Positions 9,105 through 18,281 of a DNA stretch of 32,347 nt are shown one piece after another. Source of the stretch: an uncultured Bacteroidota bacterium (GTDB lineage: Bacteria; Bacteroidota; Bacteroidia; Chitinophagales; S012-47); contig CAJXXO010000004.1 in the NCBI GenBank assembly GCA_913062655.1, forward strand, positions 1 to 32,347, in the 5' to 3' direction. Under the pieces are notes generated by a model. The model had not been told where the DNA came from, ran no database searches, and saw only the letters and a list, made by a program, of their open reading frames with translations. The translations under genes were made by a program, and so were the position numbers. Numbering within the stretch: the stretch's first letter is position 1; the number at the start of each line of letters is the position of its first letter.

Positions 9105-9112
9105 TACCTTTG
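9105..9112 (+). promoter_or_regulatory. Bacteroidota -7 box (TACCTTTG) of hpt
   Basis: Perfect TAnnTTTG, 17 nt upstream of the hpt ATG at 9130 and only 5 nt after the preceding stop codon. The predicted leader is about 10 nt. No clear -33 TTG. Confidence 0.55.
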
Positions 9113-9129
9113 TCGCTCAATTGGGAGGT

Positions 9130-9669
9130 ATGAGCGATACAATAACCGTCAAAGACAAGCAATTTACGCCTTATATTTCGGCAGATCAGATCCAATTGCG
9201 CGTGCGTGAGCTGGCCCGGCAGATCAATGCAGATTATGCAGGAAAAGCACCGTTGTTTATAGCCATTCTTAACGGCTCTTTTATGTTTGCAGCCGACCTG
9301 TTTAAGCACCTTGACATCGACTGCAGTGTCTCATTTGTCAAAGTGGCCAGCTACAAAGGAACAACGTCTACGGGCCGGGTCATCAACCTTATTGGCTTGG
9401 ACGAAATGATAAAGGACCGGGACATTATCATATTGGAAGATATTGTAGATACGGGTAAGACACTATCTGAGCTGTTGCCCGATTTCTACAATCAGAATCC
9501 TGCCTCACTGCGCATCTTATCGCTACTGACCAAGCCCTCCTGCCTGAAGTACAACGTGGAGGTAAATTATGTCGGCTTCGAAATTCCCAATGAGTTCATC
9601 ATTGGATATGGGCTGGATTATGATGGACTGGCCCGTAACCTGAAGGATATCTATCAAATCGTAGCGTAA
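9130..9669 (+). CDS. hpt: Hypoxanthine phosphoribosyltransferase
   Basis: A 179-residue purine salvage enzyme that makes IMP (and usually GMP) from hypoxanthine or guanine and PRPP. The PRPP-binding motif is ILEDIVDTGKTL, with the paired acidic residues at 103-104 and DTGKT at 107-111. AILNGSFMFAADL near residue 46 and the flexible-loop SYKGTTSTG near 74 are also typical. The ATG at 9130 gives the family-like start MSDTITVKDK; a TTG at 9121 would add three residues but falls at the predicted transcription start. The sequence GGGAGG precedes the ATG closely. The next gene begins 12 nt after the stop, so the two are probably cotranscribed. Confidence 0.93.
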   Translation: MSDTITVKDKQFTPYISADQIQLRVRELARQINADYAGKAPLFIAILNGSFMFAADLFKHLDIDCSVSFVKVASYKGTTSTGRVINLIGLDEMIKDRDIIILEDIVDTGKTLSELLPDFYNQNPASLRILSLLTKPSCLKYNVEVNYVGFEIPNEFIIGYGLDYDGLARNLKDIYQIVA

Positions 9670-9681
9670 ATTTTTAGGAAT

Positions 9682-10395
9682 ATGGTGAGGGGGTTATTCA
9701 TGTCGATTTTGCTCCTGTTGATGGCTTGCCAATCTACGCATAGGCACACCCCCGTTACCGTAATGGTAGAAGGGGCTATGCGCAATGTGATGTGGGAGGG
9801 CGAATTGGCAGGGAAAGTGAAGGTTGATACGCTGCATCCACAAGCCACCCTGTATGGCCTCGGACCGGCCGAGTACTTGCAGGGTGAAGTGATGGTGCTC
9901 GCTGGAAAGGCGTACCGTTCACAAGTGCAACCCGACTCTTCTATGGTTGTCGAAATAGGTGATGCTATTCGTCCGCCTTTCTTCGTATATGCGCATACTG
10001 CGGCCTGGGATACCCTTTCTCTGCCTGATACGGTGGTTGACCTCCCTTCCCTGGAACAATATCTTACGGATGCGGTCCACGAGGAAAAGCCCTTTGTCTT
10101 TCAACTGCTGGGCACTATCGATACCGCTCACATCCATGTGCAGGATTTAGCGCCTGGCTCAGTGGTATCTTCACCTAAAGAAGCCCATGCCGGACAAGTA
10201 GATTATACTCTTGTGGATAGGAATGGGCAACTTTTGGGCTTCTATTCCACACAACATCAAGGGGTATATACCCACCATGACACCTATCTGCACATCCATT
10301 TTATGACAAAAGACCAAACGGCTATGGGGCACTTAGATGCTGGTCAATGGGCCGCTGGAAAGATGCAGCTACTGGTGGGAAAATCGGCTAACTAA
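9682..10395 (+). CDS. Acetolactate decarboxylase family lipoprotein
   Basis: A 237-residue predicted lipoprotein (lipobox LMAC, Cys16) with the alpha-acetolactate decarboxylase fold. Landmarks by comparison with AlsD from memory: LQGEVMVLAGKAYR carries the metal-site Glu (69), and TYLHIHF (His204, His206) with MGHLD (His217) matches the three zinc-binding histidines. GQLLGFYSTQHQG corresponds to the segment before them. Two features differ: at the position of the conserved active-site Arg I read HIHVQDL with no Arg, and only 20 residues follow His217, whereas AlsD continues for about 60 and supplies another acidic ligand. Canonical enzymes make acetoin in the cytoplasm; this one is exported, so its substrate may differ (inference). 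It follows hpt by 12 nt and overlaps the converging gene by 8 nt. Confidence 0.75.
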   Translation: MVRGLFMSILLLLMACQSTHRHTPVTVMVEGAMRNVMWEGELAGKVKVDTLHPQATLYGLGPAEYLQGEVMVLAGKAYRSQVQPDSSMVVEIGDAIRPPFFVYAHTAAWDTLSLPDTVVDLPSLEQYLTDAVHEEKPFVFQLLGTIDTAHIHVQDLAPGSVVSSPKEAHAGQVDYTLVDRNGQLLGFYSTQHQGVYTHHDTYLHIHFMTKDQTAMGHLDAGQWAAGKMQLLVGKSAN

Positions 10396-11623
10396 GGTCT
10401 TGCAACGCATATTGCCTGGCGGCACGCACAGCGGGAAACCAGGACGCAGCAAATCCCAGTGCTAATACTATGAGGGCGACAAATAGATAGTCCCAGGGGT
10501 TGAGCGCAACTGGATAGTATTGTACTACAAAAGTACCACTACTCTGTATTGGAATGAGGCCTAAGTATTGTTGGGCCAACACCAATGCTGTAGCGAGTAC
10601 AAAGCCGATAATAAGGCTGATAACGCTTTGCAGCACCCCTTCTGCCAAAAAGATTTGGCGCACCTGCCGCGTGGTGGCGCCCATAGCCTTCAACACTGAA
10701 ATGTCTCTCTTCTTCTCAATTACAATCATGGATAGGGATCCGATCATATTGAACGCAACAATCACTAAAACAAAGGTGAGAATAAGGTAGACGACCAGTC
10801 GCTCCGCATTCATCACTTGGTACAGCAGGGCATTTTGCTGGTAGCGCGACTTGACCTGATACGCAGGACCAAGCGCGCGTGCTATTTCTTGCGTGGTACG
10901 CGCAAGTGGTCGGTTGGGTTGTAAAGCCACTTCCAGGGCCGTCACCTCCTCTTCGTAGTCCAACAAATTGCGCACAAAGTCGATCGGGGTGAAGATGTAC
11001 TGGTTATCAAAGTCATCTTGTATGACAAAAACCCCCCACACCAATATCTCATCGCGTTCAAATTCATTTAACGGGATCAAGCTGCGGCCACCACCCCTGC
11101 GCGGCATAAATACCGACAGGCTGTGCAGGGGGTCTTTCAACTGCCCTACTTGAAGGGCCTGGTCGATACCCGATCCTATTACCGCATATTGGTAGGTATC
11201 ATCTTCCAGCAGGAAGGTGTCGCCATACGCCATACTCGTGTCGAGGCCGGTCACATCGACAAAGGCGGTATTTACCCCTTTTATGGTAGCCGGTTGCTGC
11301 CGGCCATCGTAAACCAATAAACCATTTTCCTCCACCACCTCAGCTACTTCCCGTACGTCTGGGTGTTGGGCTAGGTATTGCTGCAGGCTGTCGTCTGGGA
11401 CAAACACTTTCCCCTCGGTGGCCTCAATGCGGATATCAGGGTAAAACGAATCATACAGTTTCGTGACGAGCCCCTCAAATCCGTTGAAAACAGAAAGAAT
11501 CAGTATGAAGGCGGCTGTACATACTGTAATGCCCAACATCGACACAGCCGTAATGACATTAATGGCATTGGTCGACTTTCGGGAAAAAAGATATCTGCGG
11601 GCAAATTGTAACGCTAGTCGCAT
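10388..11623 (-). CDS. LolC/LolE-type ABC transporter permease (FtsX family)
   Basis: A 411-residue inner-membrane permease. One membrane segment at about 25-50 (ITAVSMLGITVCTAAFILIL) is followed by a large periplasmic domain (about 55-265) and three C-terminal membrane segments. IVIEKKRDISVLKAMGATTR is the classic cytoplasmic coupling segment of FtsX/LolE permeases. The closest family is lipoprotein release (LolC/LolE), which extracts lipoproteins from the inner membrane; Bacteroidota often use a single such protein in two copies. No LolD ATPase is in the window, so its partner is encoded elsewhere. It follows rbfA by 14 nt and shares its promoter, an arrangement that I recall as common in Bacteroidota. 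Confidence 0.88.
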   Translation of the reverse strand: MRLALQFARRYLFSRKSTNAINVITAVSMLGITVCTAAFILILSVFNGFEGLVTKLYDSFYPDIRIEATEGKVFVPDDSLQQYLAQHPDVREVAEVVEENGLLVYDGRQQPATIKGVNTAFVDVTGLDTSMAYGDTFLLEDDTYQYAVIGSGIDQALQVGQLKDPLHSLSVFMPRRGGGRSLIPLNEFERDEILVWGVFVIQDDFDNQYIFTPIDFVRNLLDYEEEVTALEVALQPNRPLARTTQEIARALGPAYQVKSRYQQNALLYQVMNAERLVVYLILTFVLVIVAFNMIGSLSMIVIEKKRDISVLKAMGATTRQVRQIFLAEGVLQSVISLIIGFVLATALVLAQQYLGLIPIQSSGTFVVQYYPVALNPWDYLFVALIVLALGFAASWFPAVRAARQYALQDLS

Positions 11624-11637
11624 GGTGGGCTAACGAA

Positions 11638-12015
11638 TCAGTCTTCTGAAGAGTCGGAAGTATCATCTTCTTTCTTGATGTCTTTGAAGATCTCTTCCAT
11701 CTTGTATACATAATCGAGAGAATCATCGAGGAAAAACTCCAGCTCGGGGATGCGCCTCAATTGATGTCGCATGGCATTTCCCAGTCGATAGCGGATATCA
11801 GAATGCTGCGCCTGAATAGTGTCCACCACTTGTTGCTTTTCTTCGGTATTGTAAACACTCAGGTATATTCGCGCGATCAACAGGTCAGGGGTGATCTTCA
11901 CATGGGTCACCGTCACAAATGCCCGGCCATAGTAGGTAGGGCCATGCTTCTGAAACAATTGGCCGATCTCTTTCTGTATTTCCCGGGCTATCTGTTGTTG
12001 TCTTCTCGATTCCAT
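11638..12015 (-). CDS. rbfA: 30S ribosome-binding factor RbfA
   Basis: A 125-residue KH-domain protein that helps mature the 16S rRNA 5' end and the 30S subunit. It opens with the family's MESRRQQQIAREIQKEIGQL. The core continues with FVTVTHVKITPDLLIARIYL and ends with RHQLRRIPELEFFLDDSLDY, all typical positions. A short acidic tail (DDTSDSSED) follows. Length fits the family. A strong promoter with both elements (12047-12078) lies 31 nt upstream of the ATG, and the LolC/E-type permease is the second gene of the unit. Confidence 0.95.
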   Translation of the reverse strand: MESRRQQQIAREIQKEIGQLFQKHGPTYYGRAFVTVTHVKITPDLLIARIYLSVYNTEEKQQVVDTIQAQHSDIRYRLGNAMRHQLRRIPELEFFLDDSLDYVYKMEEIFKDIKKEDDTSDSSED

Positions 12016-12046
12016 GTGCGTGGTTTCCTAACGAATGTACAAAAGG

Positions 12047-12078
12047 CAAAGTTACCATTATCCTTACCGCTGATACAA
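12047..12078 (-). promoter_or_regulatory. Promoter of rbfA (TTG-N21-TAACTTTG)
   Basis: On the minus strand TTG (12078-12076) is followed after 21 nt by TAACTTTG (12054-12047). Both elements match the Bacteroidota housekeeping promoter with close to the usual spacing. It reads towards rbfA. Confidence 0.65.
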
Positions 12079-12122
12079 CGCAGCGATGGCATTGTTCGTC
12101 TGCATAAGGGTAGCCGTTTCGC

Positions 12123-12130
12123 TATCTTTG
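12123..12130 (+). promoter_or_regulatory. Bacteroidota -7 box (TATCTTTG) of the ABC exporter
   Basis: Perfect TAnnTTTG ending only 10 nt before the ATG at 12141. The transcript would have a leader of a few bases at most. It is divergent from the rbfA promoter, with the two -7 boxes about 70 nt apart. No good -33 TTG at the right spacing. Confidence 0.55.
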
Positions 12131-12140
12131 TCGCCAATTC

Positions 12141-13952
12141 ATGAAGAGCTATTATCGCATCCTCCGGTACTTACGACCATTTTCGCTGAATCTGGTGTCC
12201 AGTGTGTTTTTCAATATTCTGGCGGCACTGTTTTCACTCTTCTCCTTTCTGATGGTGGTGCCTTTCCTGGAAATACTCTTTGGTACCACCGACCTGGTGA
12301 TGGAGCGGCCTGAAGTGTCGGTTTCGGTAAATAGCTTGGTGAAACTGTTCAATTACCAAATCAGTCAGCTAATTGTAAACGAGGGCCCTACTGCTGCGCT
12401 CATTTTGATTTGTTTGTTGGTATTGGGGACCAGCTTATTTAAAAACCTGTTTCGCTATTTGTCGCTATATGTGATGAGCCCGGCCAGGCATGGTGTGACG
12501 CGAAATATTCGCAATGAGCTATTCCGCAAAGTACTGGCATTGCCACTCTCCTACTTTTCAGAAGAGCGGAAGGGAAACACCATTACCCGTGCTTCTAGCG
12601 ATGTGCAAGAGGTGGAGATCTCCATGCTCAATACCCTGGAGGTTATTTTCAAGGAGCCGATCACCATACTCTTTTACCTGATCACCCTTTTTATCATCAA
12701 CCCCTTTCTTACGCTCCTCATATTGATATTGCTGCCGGTAACAGGACTGGTAATTGGCCGCATCGGCAGAAAACTGAAAATGGCGGCTGCCAAGGGGCAA
12801 GCCTGGTTGAGCAGCTTATTGAGTACACTGGAAGAGTCGCTGGGAGGCTTGCGTATTGTCAAGGCGTTTGGTGCCGAGGACAAGATGGCGCATAGGTTTG
12901 AGCGGGAGAATGAGGCCTACTTTAAAATAAATGTCGGCCTGTATCGTAGGCGCGACTTGAGCTCTCCGCTTACGGAATTTCTGAGTACGATCGTTATCGT
13001 TACCGTATTGTACCTGGGCAGCACCAGCGTGCTGGATGGCGAAATCGAACCCGGAGTGTTTATCGGCTATCTCGTAGTGTTTTCTCAGTTGATCAATCCG
13101 AGTAAGACCTTCTCTAAGGCATATTACCAGATTCAAAAGGGGATTGCCTCCTCAAAACGCATTGAAGAGTTGCTGGATGCCGATATCGCTATTCGGGAAA
13201 AACCGAATGCAAAGCCGCTCAAGGATTTTAACCAGGAGATTGTCTACGATGATGTCAGCTTTGCCTACGACAAGGAGCCGGTATTGCAGGATATCAAGCT
13301 GACCATACCCAAGGGCAGAATGGTAGCCCTGGTAGGGCCGTCAGGTTCTGGTAAGTCTACATTTGCCGATCTGTTGCCACGCTTTTATGACGTCACTTCG
13401 GGAAGTATACGCATAGATGGACACGATGTGCGCGATCTAAAGATTGCCGACCTACGCAATCTATTGGGCATTGTATCCCAAGAGGCGATCTTATTCAACG
13501 ATACGATCTACAACAATATCGCTTTCGGCAAACGCAATGTGGGTCGCAACGAAGTGATCGAGGCGGCCAAAATCGCTAATGCACATGATTTTATAATGCG
13601 CATGGAGAAAGGCTACGACACTATGGTGGGTGAGCGGGGCAATAGACTCAGTGGTGGAGAGCGTCAGCGAATCACCATCGCCAGGGCGGTACTCAAGAAC
13701 CCCTCCATTCTCATACTGGACGAGGCCACCTCTTCACTCGATTCACATGCTGAAAAACTGGTGCAGGAAGCGCTTTTCAAGTTAATGCAAAACCGCACCT
13801 CCATTGTCATTGCCCACCGGTTGTCTACCATACAATTTGCCGATGAGATTCTCGTGATGCGTGATGGGAAAATATTGGAGCGAGGCAACCACATCGGATT
13901 GATGTCGAAGAATGGATTCTACAAAGAGTTGGTCAGCATGCAGGCCTTCTAA
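12141..13952 (+). CDS. ABC exporter, fused permease/ATPase (MsbA-like)
   Basis: A 603-residue half-transporter of the MsbA/type IV exporter group. The N-terminal ~330 residues carry six membrane segments, and the ATPase occupies about 360-600. Visible motifs are Walker A GPSGSGKST (about 399-407), Q-loop IVSQEAILFND, signature LSGGERQRITIARA (about 502), Walker B ILILDEATSSLD (about 523) and H-loop IVIAHRLST. It would act as a homodimer and flip lipids, LPS precursors or peptides out of the inner membrane; substrate cannot be assigned, although position and length fit a lipid exporter. It is monocistronic and its stop codon overlaps that of the converging peptidase gene by 4 nt. Confidence 0.92.
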   Translation: MKSYYRILRYLRPFSLNLVSSVFFNILAALFSLFSFLMVVPFLEILFGTTDLVMERPEVSVSVNSLVKLFNYQISQLIVNEGPTAALILICLLVLGTSLFKNLFRYLSLYVMSPARHGVTRNIRNELFRKVLALPLSYFSEERKGNTITRASSDVQEVEISMLNTLEVIFKEPITILFYLITLFIINPFLTLLILILLPVTGLVIGRIGRKLKMAAAKGQAWLSSLLSTLEESLGGLRIVKAFGAEDKMAHRFERENEAYFKINVGLYRRRDLSSPLTEFLSTIVIVTVLYLGSTSVLDGEIEPGVFIGYLVVFSQLINPSKTFSKAYYQIQKGIASSKRIEELLDADIAIREKPNAKPLKDFNQEIVYDDVSFAYDKEPVLQDIKLTIPKGRMVALVGPSGSGKSTFADLLPRFYDVTSGSIRIDGHDVRDLKIADLRNLLGIVSQEAILFNDTIYNNIAFGKRNVGRNEVIEAAKIANAHDFIMRMEKGYDTMVGERGNRLSGGERQRITIARAVLKNPSILILDEATSSLDSHAEKLVQEALFKLMQNRTSIVIAHRLSTIQFADEILVMRDGKILERGNHIGLMSKNGFYKELVSMQAF

Positions 13953-16543
13953 TTGATCTCTTCCTTTTGAATAGCCGGGTGCGGACTGTTTTCGATCAGC
14001 TTTTTCATCTTCAGTACCGACCAGGCTTCCAACTCTTCCAGCGCCTCTCGTCTTTCATTTTGCAGGTCATTGATACGGAGCTCATTCAGCTCGGTGAGCC
14101 ATCCTTGGCGAATGCGTTGCATCATGTTAAAGGCGAAGGAAGCGAGTTGACCACTTCGCTGGGTTTGCACCTCGCGTTGTAGCAATTGCAGCCCTTGCTG
14201 TATCTCTTCCGGATCGTTGCTCTTTCGGAAGTAAGAGCCGATATAGCCATACCACTCCGCAGTGGCGCCCCGGTTAATACGGTGGTTTCTCCGCAAGAAG
14301 AAGTCTCCCTTACCTTCTACAGGGGTATACGCATACACATAGCCAACGGCCAATATCAGGTCTTGCAACGGAGCGTCCTCAAACCGGGGGGCTTGACGCA
14401 TAGCCGCCTGCTGGTCATACGTGGTAAGCCCGATCAAGCCTTGGGCAATCACTGCATAAGAGCTATCGCGTGTGGCATCCATATAAATACTGGTTAATGC
14501 CGGATCGCTGTAATTGAGTAATCGAGACAAGGCGGCACTACGCACCCGGGAGTTGGGGTCGTTGACCGCCATTTGCATAAGCTTCTGCTTGAAGGTGTCA
14601 CCAGACGGACCTTCGGGATCAATGGTCCGAATGGCGGCTACGCGAAGCGCCCAGAATTTATCCTGTAGGGCCAGCAATTGTCCGGCTGCATTGAAAGTAG
14701 CGGAGTCACTGAAAAAGGCTAGTCCTTCCAATCGCTCAGCATAGCTGCCCTGGAGCATAGCCCGTTCCCACATAGCCGCTGTTCGTTCATCCTGCCAATG
14801 GGCTAATACGGTGCGGTCCGGATCAACACGGATATCCACCGGAGCAGCATTGTATACCAAGTGGGTGTCCCGGCTATGCCAATCGACCCACTGCCGTTTC
14901 CCATTGATGTCTATCGGTAAGGGGAGCCGGTATACCTGTGCGGAGTCGGTAGGGTGGGTCTGTTTTAAATGCACCCTGGTTTGATTTTGTTTTGGTCCTT
15001 CTTCATAGGTAACCGTGATGGTTGGATGGCCGGCATCATACAGCCACTGGTCGAAAAACCATAGCAGATCCTTACCGGTCACCTCCTCAAAGGCCAGTCG
15101 CATATCGTGTACATCTACGGCCTGGTAGGCGTGGGTTTGCAAGTAATATTGCAGGCCGCTGAAAAAGGCGTCCCGGCCGAGGTAGTTTTCCAACATTCGG
15201 AAGACAAGCGCTCCTTTCTGGTAGGTGTGTCGATTGAACATGGCACCCGGGCGCGGCTCATACATCCGCACAATGGAAGCGGGCCCCGACCGATCGACCT
15301 CAGCCATATACCTGCGCTTATCATTATTGGCTTCGTATTGCTCCCGGTCTTTACCCCCTGCTGCACGTGCCCAAACAAATTCACCGTAAGAGGCCATCCC
15401 TTCGTTGAGAACCAATTGCGGCCAGCTTTCAGTTGTCACCATGTCGCCAAACCACTGGTGGAACAATTCGTGCGCAATGAGTCCTTCAAAATCACGATCC
15501 ATCAGGGTGCGGCTATCTACATTCATGTTGTCATACATGATAGTGGCCCCCGTATTTTCCATACCACCAGCCACAAAGTCCCTGACGGCAATCTGGCGGT
15601 ACACCGGCCAGGGATATGGAACCCCCAATGTTTCTTCAAACACGGTCATCATGGGCTTGGTAGCGCCAAATACGTCCGCTGCATACGGACTCCATTCCGG
15701 CTCCATATAGTAGGCCAAAGGCACACGGCCTGCCGTGTCGGTAGTCACCTCAAAACGGCCCACCGTTAAAGCGGTCAGGTAAGGAGCGTGGGGCTTATCC
15801 AGTCGCCAGTGGTCTTGGCGCAGCCCATTTCCCAATGGCGTTTGTGCTACAAGTTCGCCATTCGAGAAAGTCGTCATCGAATCGGCTACCGTTATCAGTA
15901 TTTCTTGTGTCATCCGCTGATTGGGATGATCAATGGTAGGGTACCATACGGAGGAACCTGTGGCTTGCCCCTGTGTCCATGCTTGTCTTGGATAATTGGG
16001 TAGTGTGTCTAGGGGATCAATAAAATAGAGCCCTTTGGCTGTTCGTGGGTTCCCGCTGTCCCGGTGGGCCCACACTTCCGGTTGAGCGATGTAGTCAATC
16101 TGCAGGGTGAGGGTGTCACCCCGATGCAAGCTGTCGCTAAAGGAAAGCTGCAGTTGACGAAAATTGTATTGTTGGGTAATAGTGAGTTGGGGGTGAGAGG
16201 GTGAAGTGACCGATTGAATAGCCATCCCTTTGGCATCCAGTGCCAGTGCATCCTGCCCATAGAAGTGAGGCGTAAGCCGCAAGGTAGCGGTAGCGGGGAA
16301 GGTCTGGTTGGCCCAGTTCAATTGCCCTTCGAGCCGGGTGTGTACCAGGTCAAAAGTTAAGGGTGGCGTTTCCACATAACCGGGGGCAAAGAAGCAGTGA
16401 TGTTCATCCGCTAGTGGCCCGGAGGAAGGCGGAGTGGGTGCAGGCTCCTGGGGCTCCTCTTGCGTAAGTACCTGCTGAGAGGTACATTGAAGTAGAAAAA
16501 AAGCAGAAAAAATGACTAATATCCTATTTCTTGTGGTCAGCAT
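13949..16543 (-). CDS. M1 family metallopeptidase, lipoprotein
   Basis: An 864-residue zinc aminopeptidase of family M1. The signal peptide has a lipobox (LLQC, Cys20) followed by a Pro/Glu-rich linker, so it is likely anchored in the outer membrane or periplasm. The substrate-binding motif GGMEN is at 326-330, the zinc motif HELFH at 358-362 and the third ligand Glu381 lies in NEG, exactly 18 residues after the second His. Residues about 600-850 look like a helical HEAT-type C-terminal domain. It probably trims N-terminal residues from imported peptides (family knowledge). It begins divergently from the biotin carrier gene 65 nt away. No convincing promoter box was found. Confidence 0.93.
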   Translation of the reverse strand: MLTTRNRILVIFSAFFLLQCTSQQVLTQEEPQEPAPTPPSSGPLADEHHCFFAPGYVETPPLTFDLVHTRLEGQLNWANQTFPATATLRLTPHFYGQDALALDAKGMAIQSVTSPSHPQLTITQQYNFRQLQLSFSDSLHRGDTLTLQIDYIAQPEVWAHRDSGNPRTAKGLYFIDPLDTLPNYPRQAWTQGQATGSSVWYPTIDHPNQRMTQEILITVADSMTTFSNGELVAQTPLGNGLRQDHWRLDKPHAPYLTALTVGRFEVTTDTAGRVPLAYYMEPEWSPYAADVFGATKPMMTVFEETLGVPYPWPVYRQIAVRDFVAGGMENTGATIMYDNMNVDSRTLMDRDFEGLIAHELFHQWFGDMVTTESWPQLVLNEGMASYGEFVWARAAGGKDREQYEANNDKRRYMAEVDRSGPASIVRMYEPRPGAMFNRHTYQKGALVFRMLENYLGRDAFFSGLQYYLQTHAYQAVDVHDMRLAFEEVTGKDLLWFFDQWLYDAGHPTITVTYEEGPKQNQTRVHLKQTHPTDSAQVYRLPLPIDINGKRQWVDWHSRDTHLVYNAAPVDIRVDPDRTVLAHWQDERTAAMWERAMLQGSYAERLEGLAFFSDSATFNAAGQLLALQDKFWALRVAAIRTIDPEGPSGDTFKQKLMQMAVNDPNSRVRSAALSRLLNYSDPALTSIYMDATRDSSYAVIAQGLIGLTTYDQQAAMRQAPRFEDAPLQDLILAVGYVYAYTPVEGKGDFFLRRNHRINRGATAEWYGYIGSYFRKSNDPEEIQQGLQLLQREVQTQRSGQLASFAFNMMQRIRQGWLTELNELRINDLQNERREALEELEAWSVLKMKKLIENSPHPAIQKEEIN

Positions 16544-16608
16544 GTATGCAAATTTGTAGCGGTCGTCAAAAAGCCAACAATCCTATTGTCAACCCCAAAA
16601 ACACAAGT

Positions 16609-17109
16609 ATGTTTCGGATAAAAGTAGCAGACAAGCATGAATTCACCATCAATAAAGACAACGGAAATCTCCAACTAAATGGCCAGCCGGTTGATTGGGA
16701 CGTAGAGGTTACCGGTCAGCACACCTTCTCTATAATGTGGAACCAGGAGCACTACGATGCGGAGGTACAGTCTTTTGATAAAAAGGCGAAGAAAGTACGG
16801 GTGAAGGTCAACAACAACATCTACGAAATGGATGTGAAGGATGAATTTGATCTGCTGCTTGAGAAAATGGGTATGCACCAAGGGGCCGGAGCTAAACTGA
16901 ATGAGTTGAAGTCTCCTATGCCAGGCCTTGTGCTGGATGTGATGGTTACAAGTGGTCAAGAAGTAAAGAAGGGCGACCCATTGCTGATTTTGGAAGCTAT
17001 GAAGATGGAGAATGTGCTGAAGTCACCGGGCGAAGGTGTGGTGAAAGAGGTAGCGGTAACCAGCGGTGACGCGGTAGAAAAAAATGCACTATTGATAGAG
17101 TTTGATTAA
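16609..17109 (+). CDS. Biotin/lipoyl carrier protein (biotin carboxyl carrier subunit)
   Basis: A 166-residue protein with a C-terminal biotinyl domain (about 100-166). The biotinylation site is Lys132 in EAMKMEN, preceded by PMPG, the two landmarks of biotin carboxyl carrier domains. The N-terminal 90 residues form a small beta-rich domain (RIKVADKHEFTINK onward) often seen ahead of the biotinyl domain in acyl-CoA carboxylase subunits. I use the ATG at 16609; the longer frame from 16531 runs back into the divergent gene and is not protein-like. It probably carries carboxylated biotin for acetyl-, propionyl- or methylcrotonyl-CoA carboxylase or a decarboxylase; the other subunits are not in the window, so it is an orphan here. 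Confidence 0.9.
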   Translation: MFRIKVADKHEFTINKDNGNLQLNGQPVDWDVEVTGQHTFSIMWNQEHYDAEVQSFDKKAKKVRVKVNNNIYEMDVKDEFDLLLEKMGMHQGAGAKLNELKSPMPGLVLDVMVTSGQEVKKGDPLLILEAMKMENVLKSPGEGVVKEVAVTSGDAVEKNALLIEFD

Positions 17110-18233
17110 TCCAGCAATCGCTTTTCCCATTGCACCCCGCGTGCTTCCAGGTGCTGGAAGACAAATGGCAGCACCTCCGGATCTTTAGCAAGGAGCTCAC
17201 CCGGCAAGATGCCCGTGTCTTCCACCTTACCGCTGGCCAACCAACGTACGGCAGCCGTGCAAGTAAAACCCGTGGTACGAGCCATAGAGCTTAGCCCCGT
17301 CTCGGGATCGCGATAATCTAACAGGTCGTACTCATACGTGACGGACTTCCCTTTGTCTACACCCTGTATCATTACGCGCATAACGGTAAACTCTTTTTCA
17401 TCATCCTCTAATTGCCACTGTGGAAGTAGTAGTTTTTCCGTAAGGTCAATAGGCGCAATCGATTGCCCATTCACGTCCACCGGCTCAGTATCAAAATAGC
17501 CGGTATGGCGCATGGCTTCCATCAATTCAACATGTCCAGGATAGCGCAGTGTTTTTTCAATCATTTCGCGTACATCCAATGTGAAAAGTAAGGTGCGTAA
17601 GCCATCCGTATTGAAGGCTTCCAGCTCTCCAATGGTATCAAAGTGCAGTCGTTCTCTTTCTGATAGTGCAGGTAGGGTTATTATCTTGCCATGTCGTTTA
17701 ATACGAGCTGGACGGGTGTATTCTTCGATCACATCTATCGGGCTGAAAGGCGCCTTGTACGCATACGGCCATTTGCGCTCTACCGGCAATCCACCTACAT
17801 AGCAGACAAAGGATTCTACCTGCATGCCCATGGCATAATGGTGCCCCAAGATCAGATTGCTCATGCCGGGGGCCACCCCAATATCTACTATGGCCGGTAC
17901 CCGTTGCTTCTTGGCCAGCGAATCAAGGTTGAGCACATCCTCTGGGCAAAACGAAATATCAACCAACGGCTTGCCGGCTTCAATGACGCTCTGTACCATT
18001 TGATAGCCCAGTGAACCCGGAATAGCCCCTACTACAATATCAAAATCTTTTACCAACTCCCGGATAGCATTCGGGTCGGCCAGGTCTGTATGCTGTGTCG
18101 GTACTTTACATTGTGAACCAAGATGATGGAGGTGTTCATCGTCAATATCGGCAATAGTTAGATCAAAGTCGGCTGACAGATCGTGGGTAATGGCCTGCGC
18201 CATACGGCCGGCTCCCAGGAGAATGATGCGCAT
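17106..18233 (-). CDS. Saccharopine dehydrogenase family oxidoreductase
   Basis: A 375-residue NAD(P)-dependent dehydrogenase. The N-terminal Rossmann motif is ILLGAGRMAQ, followed by VVGAIPGSLGYQMVQSVIEA and VDISFCPEDV, and then IVDIGVAPGMSNLI, all characteristic of the saccharopine/lysine 6-dehydrogenase family. The C-terminal half contains YEYDLLDYRD and ARTTGFTCTAAVRWLASG. It likely acts in lysine or diamine metabolism (family knowledge); the precise substrate is unknown. I choose the ATG at 18233; a TTG two codons upstream gives the alternative start. Its stop codon overlaps that of the converging biotin carrier gene by 4 nt, and it is divergent from the OmpA-family gene. Confidence 0.85.
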   Translation of the reverse strand: MRIILLGAGRMAQAITHDLSADFDLTIADIDDEHLHHLGSQCKVPTQHTDLADPNAIRELVKDFDIVVGAIPGSLGYQMVQSVIEAGKPLVDISFCPEDVLNLDSLAKKQRVPAIVDIGVAPGMSNLILGHHYAMGMQVESFVCYVGGLPVERKWPYAYKAPFSPIDVIEEYTRPARIKRHGKIITLPALSERERLHFDTIGELEAFNTDGLRTLLFTLDVREMIEKTLRYPGHVELMEAMRHTGYFDTEPVDVNGQSIAPIDLTEKLLLPQWQLEDDEKEFTVMRVMIQGVDKGKSVTYEYDLLDYRDPETGLSSMARTTGFTCTAAVRWLASGKVEDTGILPGELLAKDPEVLPFVFQHLEARGVQWEKRLLD

Positions 18234-18281
18234 AAGCAACGAATTAAAGGATTTTGCGTAAACTGCATGGCAATTAACGCC

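Noticed and set aside
15107..15769. Plus-strand open frame of 220 codons inside the M1 peptidase gene.
   Set aside because: It is antisense to the zinc-site region of a strongly supported gene, has low-complexity composition and no recognisable domain; it is a shadow of biased codon use.
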